The position numbers and the translations under genes were made by a program. Source: Mannheimia haemolytica (GTDB taxonomy: Bacteria > Pseudomonadota > Gammaproteobacteria > Enterobacterales > Pasteurellaceae). Taken from it: a stretch of 64,000 nt of DNA. The notes below the pieces were generated by a model. It was not told where the DNA came from. It did not search any database and was given only the letters and a program-made list of their open reading frames with translations. How positions within the stretch are numbered: position 1 is the stretch's first letter; each line of letters begins with the position of its first letter. Positions 56,348 to 64,000 of this stretch are shown in pieces. Location of the stretch: the NCBI RefSeq assembly GCF_004342115.1, contig NZ_SMAC01000006.1, positions 31,158 through 95,157 on the forward strand. The letters run 5' to 3'.

Positions 56348-57271
56348 ATGTTAAAATTTACTGGTGCTGGTCTAGGCTATCGCCGTGACCTAGCGGACGG
56401 ATTTTTATCTCTCACAGATAACAATATAATTAATTTTATGGAAGTAGCCCCAGAAAACTGGCTGAAAATGGGCGGTCAGGCTCGGTATAACTTCGATAAA
56501 GTCGCTGAAAAAATCCCTGTTATTATTCACGGTTTATCCCTCTCTCTCGGCGGGCAAGCGCCTTTAGATATGACGCTACTAAAAGGGATCAAGAATATGC
56601 AGCAGCAGTATAGCTCCTTTTTCTTCTCTGATCATTTAAGCTATTGCGAATGTGAAGGGCATTTATATGACCTGCTGCCAATGCCGTTTACCGATGAAGC
56701 CGTACATCACGTGGCAAATCGCATTAAACAAGTGCAAGATTATTTAGGTATGCAAATTTCCCTTGAAAATACGTCCTACTATCTGCATTCACCAACCAGT
56801 ACGATGAATGAGGTAGAGTTTCTCAATGCAATTGCCCAAGAAGCGGATTGTGGCATTCACCTTGATGTGAATAATATTTATGTTAATGGTGTCAATCACG
56901 GCTTGCTTGATCCATTTGTATTTATTGATCAAGTGGATAAATCTCGTGTCAATTATATTCATATTGCAGGCCACGATGAAGATCACGGTGCGGCGGAAGA
57001 CGTTAAAATGACCGAGGGTGAATCATTTAATATGGTAAAAGGCGAACTACGTCATCTGCCAACTTTACTGGTCGATACCCACGGAGAAGCTGTACAAAAA
57101 ACTGTGTGGGATTTACTAGAGTACACCTATGAACACCTACCGCATATTCCACCAACACTGTTAGAACGGGATTTCAACTTCCCACCGTTTCAAGAACTGA
57201 TTAGTGAAGTACAGCACATTATGAGCTTACAGAAAAAATATGCAAAAACGAGGCTAAAAAATGCCGCTTAA
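56348..57271 (+). CDS. hvfB: DUF692 multinuclear non-heme iron enzyme (MNIO), HvfB-like
   Basis: A 307-residue TIM-barrel-like enzyme. Conserved stretches with likely metal ligands: [10 protein letters not shown] (Glu), [11 protein letters not shown] (His), FFSDHLSYC (Asp-His), [10 protein letters not shown] (Glu), [11 protein letters not shown] (Asp, Asn), YIHIAGHDE (His) and [10 protein letters not shown] (Asp-His). These proteins use two or three iron ions and oxygen to rework Cys residues in a partner peptide; HvfB of Haemophilus forms oxazolone/thioamide pairs. It stands between the peptide gene and its DUF2063 partner, which it overlaps by 11 bases. AAAGGAAC precedes the ATG. The first catalytic domain spans the whole protein; length matches the family (about 280-310). 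Confidence 0.93.
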   Translation: MLKFTGAGLGYRRDLADGFLSLTDNNIINFMEVAPENWLKMGGQARYNFDKVAEKIPVIIHGLSLSLGGQAPLDMTLLKGIKNMQQQYSSFFFSDHLSYCECEGHLYDLLPMPFTDEAVHHVANRIKQVQDYLGMQISLENTSYYLHSPTSTMNEVEFLNAIAQEADCGIHLDVNNIYVNGVNHGLLDPFVFIDQVDKSRVNYIHIAGHDEDHGAAEDVKMTEGESFNMVKGELRHLPTLLVDTHGEAVQKTVWDLLEYTYEHLPHIPPTLLERDFNFPPFQELISEVQHIMSLQKKYAKTRLKNAA

Positions 57272-58001
57272 ACTCGTTGAAGAACACAAACCGTTACTCA
57301 AAGAGATTCAAGCCGAGTTTGCGAATGCAATTCGCCATAACGATGTAAAGCTGATGAGTGGTAATATCTCTCCACAGCGGCTTGGCGTCTATTCTCGCTT
57401 GGTTCGCAATAATACTCTCGGTTTTATCGACCGTTGTTATGTACAGCTCCCTCAACATCTAAGTCCTGAAGAATGGGTTGCCGTTAAAGAAAAATTTATA
57501 CGAGAAGGTAAGGCTCATTCGCCCTTTTTCCAAGATATTGCTGGCGAATTTCTCAATTTTTGCCGAGAAAATGGTTGTATGCCACCACACTTGCTTGAGT
57601 TGATGGACTTTGAAAATGCTCAATTACTGGCTGAGGTATCAATGGCAACCGTACCATCAGAATTTGAATGGGATAACGATACTATAATGCAGTTTTCTGG
57701 TGCAGCTGAGCTGCGTCAATATGCGGTAAACTTTATCCGTAGCGAGTTCAAACAGTTTGACTTTGAGCCGACCAACGTACTGATTTGGCGAGATGCGGAA
57801 TTTGGCATCTATTACAACCGCTTGGAAGAGCTGGATTTCTTCCTGCTTAGCTCGTTGCAAGAGGGGGCAAATTCCCTGAATGGCTTACTAGCAGAACTCA
57901 GCGAGTTTACCGAGCAAAATCTGGAGCTAAAAGCCTTGTTACGCCAACTTTGGGAAAAATGGGTTGAAGCAGAGGTGATTTATCCTGTCTATCCTGAATG
58001 A
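57261..58001 (+). CDS. hvfC: DUF2063 partner protein of the MNIO enzyme, HvfC-like
   Basis: A 246-residue protein. The N-terminal DUF2063 domain (about 1-110) shows [32 protein letters not shown] and [14 protein letters not shown]; the second domain (about 120-246) has [14 protein letters not shown] and [20 protein letters not shown]. HvfC/BufC proteins bind the leader of the precursor peptide and bring it to the enzyme. The gene overlaps hvfB by 11 bases, the tightest link in the cluster, which supports a two-protein complex. It ends 218 bases before the sigma factor gene, the gap holding a GC-rich palindrome. Confidence 0.92.
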   Translation: MPLKLVEEHKPLLKEIQAEFANAIRHNDVKLMSGNISPQRLGVYSRLVRNNTLGFIDRCYVQLPQHLSPEEWVAVKEKFIREGKAHSPFFQDIAGEFLNFCRENGCMPPHLLELMDFENAQLLAEVSMATVPSEFEWDNDTIMQFSGAAELRQYAVNFIRSEFKQFDFEPTNVLIWRDAEFGIYYNRLEELDFFLLSSLQEGANSLNGLLAELSEFTEQNLELKALLRQLWEKWVEAEVIYPVYPE

Positions 58002-58034
58002 GGATAAGGTATGTGATATGTACTGACATACATA

Positions 58035-58102
58035 GTAGGGGCGGGTCCTGTGCCCGCCCGACTAATATTAAGATAACGGGCGGGCACAGGACCCGCCCCT
58101 AC
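58035..58102. repeat. GC-rich perfect inverted repeat, 26-base arms
   Basis: The left arm 58035-58060 starts GTAGGGGCGGGTCCTGTGCC and the right arm 58077-58102 is its exact reverse complement, with a 16-base AT-rich centre. Its base composition is unlike the AT-rich surroundings. A diverged relative is at 6474-6542. No uptake core is inside it. Confidence 0.9.
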
Positions 58103-58175
58103 GATTAGTATGTTAGGTTTAAAAATACTTCATACCAATATCCCCTAAGTTGGGTAAAACCTTATGAAATAGGAT

Positions 58176-58184
58176 ACAAGCGGT
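58176..58184 (+). repeat. DNA uptake sequence core
   Basis: ACAAGCGGT followed by TAG, in the gap between hvfC and the sigma factor gene, 36 bases ahead of its ATG. Confidence 0.8.
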
Positions 58185-58219
58185 TAGTTTCTCTCAATTT
58201 TTTACCAAAGGATCACGCA

Positions 58220-58801
58220 ATGAGCCAACCGGCTTTACGGCAAATATCCCCCTCGCAGCTAGAAGATATTCGTCTGCAAATGGTGAAGTTTGCCTTTTTA
58301 CAGTTAAAAAATAACGAACTTGCCGAAGATGTGGTGCAAGAGGCGTTTGTCAGCGCTTATAAATATGCCGACAGCTTCAAAGGTGAAAGTGCGTTAAAAA
58401 CGTGGATTTTTGCAATTTTAAAAAACAAGATCGTAGATTTAGTGAAAGCCAAAGGCAAATTGGTGGCAGTATCTGAGCTGATGGAAGAAGACGATCACGA
58501 TCTTGCCGATAAATTGTTTAACGAAAATGGCGGTTGGGATAAAGATGCTTATCAATCTAATGAGTGGAAGAACACCGAAAGCCATACCTATTCCGCTCAA
58601 TTCTGGCAAGTATTTGAATTTTGCCTAAATAATCTGCCGGCAAATCAAGCAAGGGTGTTTATGATGCGTTCCCATTTGGAAATGGAAACCGAAGAAATTT
58701 GCGCAGAATGTGAGATTTCACCAGCAAATGTGCATACCTTACTGTATCGGGCAAGATTGCAGTTACAGGTCTGTTTAAGTCAAAAATGGTTTGGAGGTTA
58801 A
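58220..58801 (+). CDS. ECF RNA polymerase sigma factor
   Basis: A 193-residue sigma-70 family protein with regions 2 and 4 only, hence ECF. Region 2 has ELAEDVVQEAFVSAYKYADSF and ALKTWIFAILKNKIVDLVKA; region 4 has FEFCLNNLPANQARVFMMRS, EICAECEISPANVHTLLYRARLQL. The insertion between them is acidic (LMEEDDHDLADKLF). Such a factor linked to DUF692/bufferin genes is known in other proteobacteria, where it controls them in response to copper. It probably drives the DoxX/Hvf genes here. Its ATG is preceded by AAGGATCACGCA. The anti-sigma gene starts directly after it, as its stop TAA shares a junction with the ATG. Regulation is inferred. Confidence 0.9.
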   Translation: MSQPALRQISPSQLEDIRLQMVKFAFLQLKNNELAEDVVQEAFVSAYKYADSFKGESALKTWIFAILKNKIVDLVKAKGKLVAVSELMEEDDHDLADKLFNENGGWDKDAYQSNEWKNTESHTYSAQFWQVFEFCLNNLPANQARVFMMRSHLEMETEEICAECEISPANVHTLLYRARLQLQVCLSQKWFGG

Positions 58802-58972
58802 ATGTTAAAATGTAAGCAAATTACCGAATTAGTTTCTCTGTCCCAAGAACAAAAACTGACATTAAAACAACGTGTTAATGTGCAAGTTCATTTAATGCTT
58901 TGTTCTCGTTGCAGAGCCTTTAGCCAAAACTGCAAAACCGTAGATAAGCTAACGAAAGAATTTAACTCTTAG
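58802..58972 (+). CDS. Mini anti-sigma factor with HxxxCxxC zinc motif, 56 residues
   Basis: A 56-residue protein starting directly after the sigma factor stop (base 58801), with GGAGG just upstream inside the sigma gene. MLKCKQITELVSLS is followed by VQVHLMLCSRCRAF, the zf-HC2 motif H-x3-C-x2-C of ZAS anti-sigma factors (His30, Cys34, Cys37), and a Cys near residue 4. There is no membrane segment and no sensor domain, so it would be a soluble, minimal ZAS protein, presumably releasing the sigma factor when metal or thiol state changes. Its small size explains why it is often missed. It ends the cluster; a terminator-like structure lies further right. Confidence 0.85.
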   Translation: MLKCKQITELVSLSQEQKLTLKQRVNVQVHLMLCSRCRAFSQNCKTVDKLTKEFNS

Positions 58973-59041
58973 CGTAAAAGCAAGCGGTAAAATTTTTAAT
59001 AAATATTTCAAACTTAAGTGAGCATAAGGCTTATTATAAAT

Positions 59042-59122
59042 AAAACGTTCCGAAAAAACATTGATTTTCATTAAAAAATTCCTTTATTTATCAAATAAAT
59101 GCGATTTGTTTCGGAACGTTTT
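59042..59122. repeat. Long-range inverted repeat with 14-base arms, prophage/host border region
   Basis: AAAACGTTCCGAAA (59042-59055) and TTTCGGAACGTTTT (59109-59122) are exact complements 53 bases apart in an AT-rich intergenic stretch between the anti-sigma gene and the phage genes. It might be an attachment-related or terminator structure; no crossover core was identified. Confidence 0.55.
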
Positions 59123-59129
59123 TTAATGC

Positions 59130-59177
59130 TTATTTTGCAACATACGGATTATCAATGGAAAGCGTTGCTGTAGACAT
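59130..59177 (-). other. 15-residue reading frame with a strong ribosome site, possible truncated gene start
   Basis: On the minus strand AGGAAG lies 5 bases ahead of ATG-TCT-ACA (complement of 59175-59177); the frame reads MSTATLSIDNPYVAK and stops. The good ribosome site with so short a product suggests the beginning of a phage or host gene cut at an integration or deletion junction. It could also be chance. Confidence 0.3.
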
Positions 59178-59191
59178 TGTGCTTCCTAGTA

Positions 59192-59222
59192 CAAAAAAAC
59201 CACTTGGTTTCCCTAAGCGGTT
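59192..59222 (-). terminator. Terminator after the small phage gene
   Basis: On the minus strand AACCGCTT pairs with AAGTGGTT across a short loop and is followed by TTTTTTG. It lies 17 bases after the stop of the 97-residue gene. Confidence 0.7.
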
Positions 59223-59239
59223 CTAATCTATAAGAACTA

Positions 59240-59533
59240 TTACACCACAATCTGCCCCGTCTCTTTTAAGTGATTGTAAATACGACCTAACATAATCTGG
59301 GTTGGCGTTTTGCCAATATCCTCTTTTGTGAGTGGGGCATCGGTGATTGCTTTTGCGGATTGTGCATCAATGTATTTGTACTCACTCGTAATAGTAACAA
59401 AATTGGTCACAACACCATCGCTCTCCTCACCTGTGCCAACGACATATTTAGCATTGAGTGAGCCGTCGTCTTGAGTTGAATAGCTTGCGATAGTTGAATA
59501 CATTGGGTTTAAGATTTTGTTAAAAGTTGTCAT
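59240..59533 (-). CDS. Small phage tail-region protein of unknown function
   Basis: A 97-residue protein (MTTFNKILNPMYSTIASYST...) with no signal peptide or membrane segment. The middle VVTNFVTITSEYKYIDAQSA and the C-terminal PTQIMLGRIYNHLKETGQIVV are features I cannot place in a family. It follows the tail tip gene on the same strand, after a strong terminator (59560-59592), and has its own terminator, so it may be expressed separately, as morons are. GGAAAA-type ribosome site (AAGGAAAACC) lies before the ATG. A structural or accessory phage role is inferred from position. Confidence 0.65.
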   Translation of the reverse strand: MTTFNKILNPMYSTIASYSTQDDGSLNAKYVVGTGEESDGVVTNFVTITSEYKYIDAQSAKAITDAPLTKEDIGKTPTQIMLGRIYNHLKETGQIVV

Positions 59534-59559
59534 AAGGTTTTCCTTTTGTAGATTGTTGA

Positions 59560-59592
59560 TAAAAAGACCAAATGTATTTCTACATTTGGTCT
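59560..59592 (-). terminator. Terminator after the tail tip gene
   Basis: A 12-base perfect stem, AGACCAAATGTA with TACATTTGGTCT around a GAAA tetraloop on the minus strand, followed by TTTTTA. It lies 5 bases beyond the gene's stop. Confidence 0.92.
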
Positions 59593-59596
59593 CAGT

Positions 59597-62500
59597 TTAG
59601 GTTACTGATATATATTTTGCTGTAGATAAACTATAAGCTAGTATCATTACCTGTATAGTAGAGTCCCTTTTAGATGGGAAACTAGAAGCATTTATTGTTT
59701 TGGATATTACTTGAGTTTTACTTTGATTAGCTGGTAGTGTGAAAGAGGTTATACCAACAACTTCAATGTATCTTTGATTTGGAGCTGGTCTGATATTTAA
59801 TGTAGCCTCGTAGGTTTCTGTATACGAATATCTAGGGCTAGATGAGTTTTCTCCATAATCTTGCCCTTCATAATGCCTATTGTGGCTTTTAAATTTTAAA
59901 TGGCCAACAATTTGTTCAATTACACCACCACCGATTAATTGTGTAACTTCTAATTCACCAGTAAAACGTCCTGTCGCCCCCTCTAACCTTGCACCTTTGA
60001 TTGTTCCACCTGTAATTGTCGTACCGGTTATAGTTGTACCATTGATTGAGCCACCATTAATGTTGTTACCACTAATAGTATTCCCCGTAATAGTTGTTCC
60101 TTTTATTGTTCCACCGGTTAATGTCCCCACATCTTGAGCAATAGCCGATAACTGCGTTACTTTTAGCTTATCTGCAGTAATAGAGCCGCCAACAATATGG
60201 CTCGCATTAATCGAATTTGCCGCCATATTCCGTGCTGCAATCGTGCCGGTTGCGATTTCATTTGCAGTAATCGTATTAGCTGCAATTTGTTGAGCAGTAA
60301 CGGTATTAGTAGCTATTGAGCCACCGTGAATAGCGGTTACACCGGCATTTTGCCAAGGGCTAGGCTGAGTGATATCTGTAGCATTATCACTAGCCTCCTC
60401 AAGCATTGGCCTACGAGCAAATAAAAATGGATTAGCTTTGCCCTGAATATTATCTAATCGTAATGCGAAACGAATACAGCCTGAAGTAGGTGCAGTAAAT
60501 ACAACCTTAACCCGTTTCATATTTTTAAATTCGCCTTGATTAGCACTATAGCCAGTAATTACCTCGCTGTCGCCTATCCAACCTAAGTAAGCACCACCAG
60601 GTTTTTCGATATTCTCAATGACTAATTTAGCTTGCCCACGATGACAAGCTAACCATACGGAGGCAATATATTTTTTATTAGGCACAACATTAATATCCTG
60701 AGATAACCACCCAATTCGCCCAGTATCAGAGGTTTCCTGTGTAGTGCTATACCGCATCGAAAATACTAACTCATTTGGTAGTCCTCCATTTTTTAGTCCG
60801 TAATTATCTTGTTCATTCCTATTGAAAATATTACGGGTGTCAATATTTAGCCGATCACCAACTTCTCCTCGCCAGTAGTTCCAGCCAAACGGAGCTATTG
60901 ACAAATCGGGTGTTGCAAAAATAGGATTAACCAGCAAATTCCCACCTAGCCCAATCGCTAACTTATCCGCCGATATTTGCCCTGCTGCCAAATGCTCCGT
61001 TTTAATCGCTCCTGCAGTCAATACAGCAGTTCTGACGGAATTTGCATTGATGTGGTCTCCTGAAATCGAGCCTGTTGCGATTAAATTCCCATTAATCGCT
61101 ACTTTATTTTCTACCACACCAAATAGTCTTACTGGCGTGCCGTCTTGGGCGTTTTTCACGACCTCAAATTTATCTGCCATCACAATCACAGAAGATTCCG
61201 CATTACGGTTATCTGCCGTTGCACCAAATGCAATACCGGCAATCGCTTTGCGTCCACCGGCAATGGTTTCGGTTTTGATGGTATGGGTAGCAGATAATTT
61301 GCCGTCCACACTTGCTACCGCATTGCTGACTTGGGTAATTTTAGATGAGTTTGATCCGACTGAGGCATTGACCGTATCAATGCGAGAGCTTAGTGCTGAA
61401 TCTGCATTTGCCAGCGTTTGTTGAACCGAATCTACTTTTGCAGATACTGCACTTACAGAACTCTCCACATCCTCCGGTGCTGGTGTCCAGTCGGTAGCAA
61501 TCGTGCCTTTCTCAAGTTTTAGCATATCGACATAGACCGCTCCATCAGGGATAGGTGTTCGAACAGAGAGAATTAGACGATTCCCTTTATATAATGCTGG
61601 CTTTTGTTTTAATATTTTAAGATTAATAACATATCTAGTCTTATCACTCTGTGCAGGCAATGTGATTATATGGTTACTCAAATCAGCGCGGTTACCACTC
61701 GTCACATCTTGAGTCAAAATAACTTGCAACTCTTGATTAGTTTTTGATTCATTTTTTGCAAAAAATGAAATAACAACATTGTCAGATACATTAATATCAT
61801 TGAGAGCTAAATTTGATTTGATGCCTCTTACATCGTATCCAGTTTGCTGCCATTGTTTCCACTTATTCGCCTGATCCGTATCCGGCAACCACACTAATTG
61901 CTTGTTATCAATACGTGATGAACCAGTTGATGATCCTGATTTTGTATAAAACCAAAAACCTTCATCAACTCTTGAGCCTTTCAAATAATTCCGACCGCCG
62001 ACTTTAAATCCATTAACCGCAGACTGTACATCTGCTTTCCAAATTGCTTGCAATGAATTTTGAGCAAGGCTTGCCACCTCATTTTTATTCGCTTTGGTCG
62101 ATTTAATCTCTGTGATATTGCCTTCAGCCCCAGCCATTCGGGTTGTTAATCCCGTAATCTGTTGCGATTGAGCTAAATCTGCACTTGCTTGTGTTTGTTT
62201 GTACGAGGTTAAATCAGCCGAAACTGCACTCACGGAGCTTTCCACATCTTCAGGGGCTGGTGTCCAGTCTGTAGCGATAGCGCCTTTCTCTAGTTTCAGC
62301 TCGGCAAATTCAATATAACTTACATCCGCCTTACCATAACCACCAATAATGATAAATATATCAGGGTAATCCTCGGTTGTCTCAAATGTGAGCTTGCAAG
62401 TTTGCCATGTCTCATTACCGACAACATTTGATGTGATAAGCCGTCTGCGCTGATTGCCTCCATAACCAATAAAAGTATTATTAATTGTAGCGTTGGTGCG

Positions 62501-64000
62501 ATACTTAAACGATAGAGTGTATTTACCAGCAAGCAATTTCCCCGATGTAATCGCTGTTTTTCGACCAAACCAACTATCTTGTATACAGTTGATTCGTACT
62601 ACTGGAGTTTTGAAATCAGTGTTATCTAATACATCTTGAGATGATCTGACAAAATTGATTAAGTTTGTTGCGTTGGATTTTAATAATAAATTCCGACCAC
62701 CTACGCTTAATCCGTCGATCTTAGCGTTTAGATTTTGACTAACTTCTGCAATGCTACTATTCGCCGTGGCAATGCTTTGACGTACTTCTGCGATTCCACT
62801 TTCAGCACTTGCTACACGACTTGTCAATACTTCACGTGCTTGAGCTTCAGCTTTATCGCCGTTTGCTCGTGCTGTTTTTTCCTCTTCCAAGCCTGATAGG
62901 GCATTATTAGCTTTTGCTGTGACAGCAGAAATGAGTTGTGCTTGTTGAGCATCAACATTTTGTAACTGTGTAACAGCAGCCCCACGAGCGGTTGCTTCAG
63001 CTTGAATTTTTTTCGTTAAATTTACACTTTCTGCCTGAATGGCTTTGGTGCGATTATTGGTTTCCGTAGTAACCGCAGCTTGTCGGTCAGAGACCTCCCG
63101 ATTAATATTTGCTTGAGCTGTTTCCGCTAATCTTCTTGCCAAATTTGCCGTATTGTCTGCACTAGTTAATTGCGAGATAAGAGAGGTATCTATTTTGGAT
63201 TTTGGCAGTTTACCGATAATATCTTCGGTAGGCACAGCGGCTGAATACGCTGTACCGTCCCAAGTATAAAGTTTACCATCAGCTTGATTGTAAACTTGCG
63301 ATGATGCCAGTTTCGTCCGCTTATCGGTCAAGTTTGCCACAGTTTTGACCAGTTCTAAACCTCGTGCCGGTGCAGCAACATCAAAAACCTCATTCACAAT
63401 ATTGCGTGAAAGCTCGGTATTCAGCTCCTTTAAACGAGCATCTAAATCAACCGCACTTTCTCCTTTCACGCCTTGCTGTTGGTAAAACGGCCCGACATTA
63501 ATGCCTCTGGTATGGCGTAACCAGTAGTAACGCACGGCTTTGTTACCTTTTACCGTATGCGCATAGGTTCTAGCGGTCACTTTTGCGATTTTTTCTGCAA
63601 GAGCGAAATTATCAGTTTCCGCTGCAAAAATCTCGGTTTGAGTAACCTCATTTACCCAATCCCACTCTAGGGTAATTTGCCCTAATCCACCTGTTACTAC
63701 TACACCGGTCGGAGCAGGAGGTCGATCAATAGTAAAGGTTTGTGTTTTTTCGGTGACGATTTGCCCTTTGGCATTTTTACCGTAAATAATCACGCTGTAA
63801 TCGCCATTCGGTAAATCGCTCAACTCAATATTTGGATCGGCTAATCCTTTCTTGAATTGATACAAATTGCCATCTTTGGTGATTTTAATATCATAGGTCA
63901 GCTTGCCGTCGCCAGAACTAATATCACTGGAGATATAGAGCTTGCCGTCATAACCAGTCGAGACTTCTACTGCGTTAATTTGCGGGGCTTTGTAAAGCGT
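59597..64000 (-). CDS. Phage tail tip / host specificity protein J-like (partial, runs off the right edge)
   Basis: The frame is open from the stop at 59597 to base 64000 (about 1467 residues seen), so the N-terminus is missing; internal TTG at 63863-63865 is not the start. Order seen from the left end of the protein: fibronectin type III-like strands (about PPAPTGVVVTGGLGQITLEW), coiled-coil Ala-rich stretches, two copies of a carbohydrate-binding-type module each starting VGGRN and ending LEKG(A/T)IATDWTPAPEDVE, and a C-terminal region rich in GGTITG-type hexapeptide turns, likely a beta-helix. This is the layout of lambda J-type proteins, which contact the host receptor. It marks a lambdoid or siphovirus-like prophage extending rightward. 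Confidence 0.88.
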   Translation of the reverse strand, partial: TLYKAPQINAVEVSTGYDGKLYISSDISSGDGKLTYDIKITKDGNLYQFKKGLADPNIELSDLPNGDYSVIIYGKNAKGQIVTEKTQTFTIDRPPAPTGVVVTGGLGQITLEWDWVNEVTQTEIFAAETDNFALAEKIAKVTARTYAHTVKGNKAVRYYWLRHTRGINVGPFYQQQGVKGESAVDLDARLKELNTELSRNIVNEVFDVAAPARGLELVKTVANLTDKRTKLASSQVYNQADGKLYTWDGTAYSAAVPTEDIIGKLPKSKIDTSLISQLTSADNTANLARRLAETAQANINREVSDRQAAVTTETNNRTKAIQAESVNLTKKIQAEATARGAAVTQLQNVDAQQAQLISAVTAKANNALSGLEEEKTARANGDKAEAQAREVLTSRVASAESGIAEVRQSIATANSSIAEVSQNLNAKIDGLSVGGRNLLLKSNATNLINFVRSSQDVLDNTDFKTPVVRINCIQDSWFGRKTAITSGKLLAGKYTLSFKYRTNATINNTFIGYGGNQRRRLITSNVVGNETWQTCKLTFETTEDYPDIFIIIGGYGKADVSYIEFAELKLEKGAIATDWTPAPEDVESSVSAVSADLTSYKQTQASADLAQSQQITGLTTRMAGAEGNITEIKSTKANKNEVASLAQNSLQAIWKADVQSAVNGFKVGGRNYLKGSRVDEGFWFYTKSGSSTGSSRIDNKQLVWLPDTDQANKWKQWQQTGYDVRGIKSNLALNDINVSDNVVISFFAKNESKTNQELQVILTQDVTSGNRADLSNHIITLPAQSDKTRYVINLKILKQKPALYKGNRLILSVRTPIPDGAVYVDMLKLEKGTIATDWTPAPEDVESSVSAVSAKVDSVQQTLANADSALSSRIDTVNASVGSNSSKITQVSNAVASVDGKLSATHTIKTETIAGGRKAIAGIAFGATADNRNAESSVIVMADKFEVVKNAQDGTPVRLFGVVENKVAINGNLIATGSISGDHINANSVRTAVLTAGAIKTEHLAAGQISADKLAIGLGGNLLVNPIFATPDLSIAPFGWNYWRGEVGDRLNIDTRNIFNRNEQDNYGLKNGGLPNELVFSMRYSTTQETSDTGRIGWLSQDINVVPNKKYIASVWLACHRGQAKLVIENIEKPGGAYLGWIGDSEVITGYSANQGEFKNMKRVKVVFTAPTSGCIRFALRLDNIQGKANPFLFARRPMLEEASDNATDITQPSPWQNAGVTAIHGGSIATNTVTAQQIAANTITANEIATGTIAARNMAANSINASHIVGGSITADKLKVTQLSAIAQDVGTLTGGTIKGTTITGNTISGNNINGGSINGTTITGTTITGGTIKGARLEGATGRFTGELEVTQLIGGGVIEQIVGHLKFKSHNRHYEGQDYGENSSSPRYSYTETYEATLNIRPAPNQRYIEVVGITSFTLPANQSKTQVISKTINASSFPSKRDSTIQVMILAYSLSTAKYISVT

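Noticed and set aside
58950..59072. Minus-strand frame of 40 residues (MKINVFSERF...) with a fair ribosome site
   Set aside because: It overlaps the anti-sigma gene end and one arm of an inverted repeat; no family, and length is within chance.
59997..60140. Short repeated units in the phage tail gene resembling an array
   Set aside because: They encode hexapeptide turns (GGTITG type) in the open frame of the J-like protein; this is protein repetition.

Overview
The window is a chromosomal segment of a Pasteurellaceae bacterium of the Actinobacillus/Mannheimia branch. The reasons are the many copies of the Apl-type DNA uptake sequence core (ACAAGCGGT or its complement ACCGCTTGT), Pasteurellaceae-type proteins throughout (CmoB, TamA/TamB, CydDC, FbpABC) and the conserved lepA-lepB-rnc-era-recO order. 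No rRNA, tRNA or CRISPR array was seen. Most of the window is core genome; accessory material lies at both ends and in a few insertions.

Layout. Positions 1-4434 are a defence region on the minus strand: cas3, then a SIR2-domain gene and a HerA-type ATPase that runs off the left edge. Next come ycaO and cmoB (plus strand), gyrB (minus) and a type III restriction-modification pair (mod/res, minus) whose mod gene has 19 copies of a pentanucleotide repeat at its 5' end. From 15 to 36 kb is mostly minus-strand core: glpR-ubiA, purB, hflD, cydDC, the tamA-tamB outer-membrane assembly genes, a broken yibQ, envC, then gpmA (plus), frr, pyrH, a phosphoethanolamine-transferase-like gene (plus), tsf and rpsB. 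From 36.5 to 41 kb is a ferric iron ABC transporter operon (fbpABC) with a cytoplasmic DsbA/FrnE-like gene at its end. From 41 to 49.7 kb, on the minus strand, lie yjgR, rhlB, recO, era, rnc, lepB and lepA.

The right-hand accessory part starts with an orphan class V aminotransferase, followed by a trimeric autotransporter adhesin with an unusual split head and a secreted partner gene. Then comes a cluster for a copper-binding modified peptide of the Hvf/bufferin type: a DoxX membrane protein, a small secreted peptide with six EGKCG motifs, a DUF692 multinuclear iron enzyme, its DUF2063 partner, an ECF sigma factor and a 56-residue zinc-type anti-sigma factor too short for most gene callers. 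The last 5 kb are the distal end of a prophage tail region on the minus strand (a lambda J-like tail tip protein, cut by the window edge, and a small gene after it).

Most interesting signals: the Hvf/bufferin cluster with its own sigma/anti-sigma pair; SIR2-HerA next to a cas3 without visible cas partners; the phase-variable mod gene; a roughly 410 bp imperfect inverted repeat between recO and era; a GC-rich palindromic element found at 58035-58102 with a diverged relative at 6474-6542; and the adhesin with its co-encoded partner. All identifications rest on reading the sequence and remembered family features; no database search was run.
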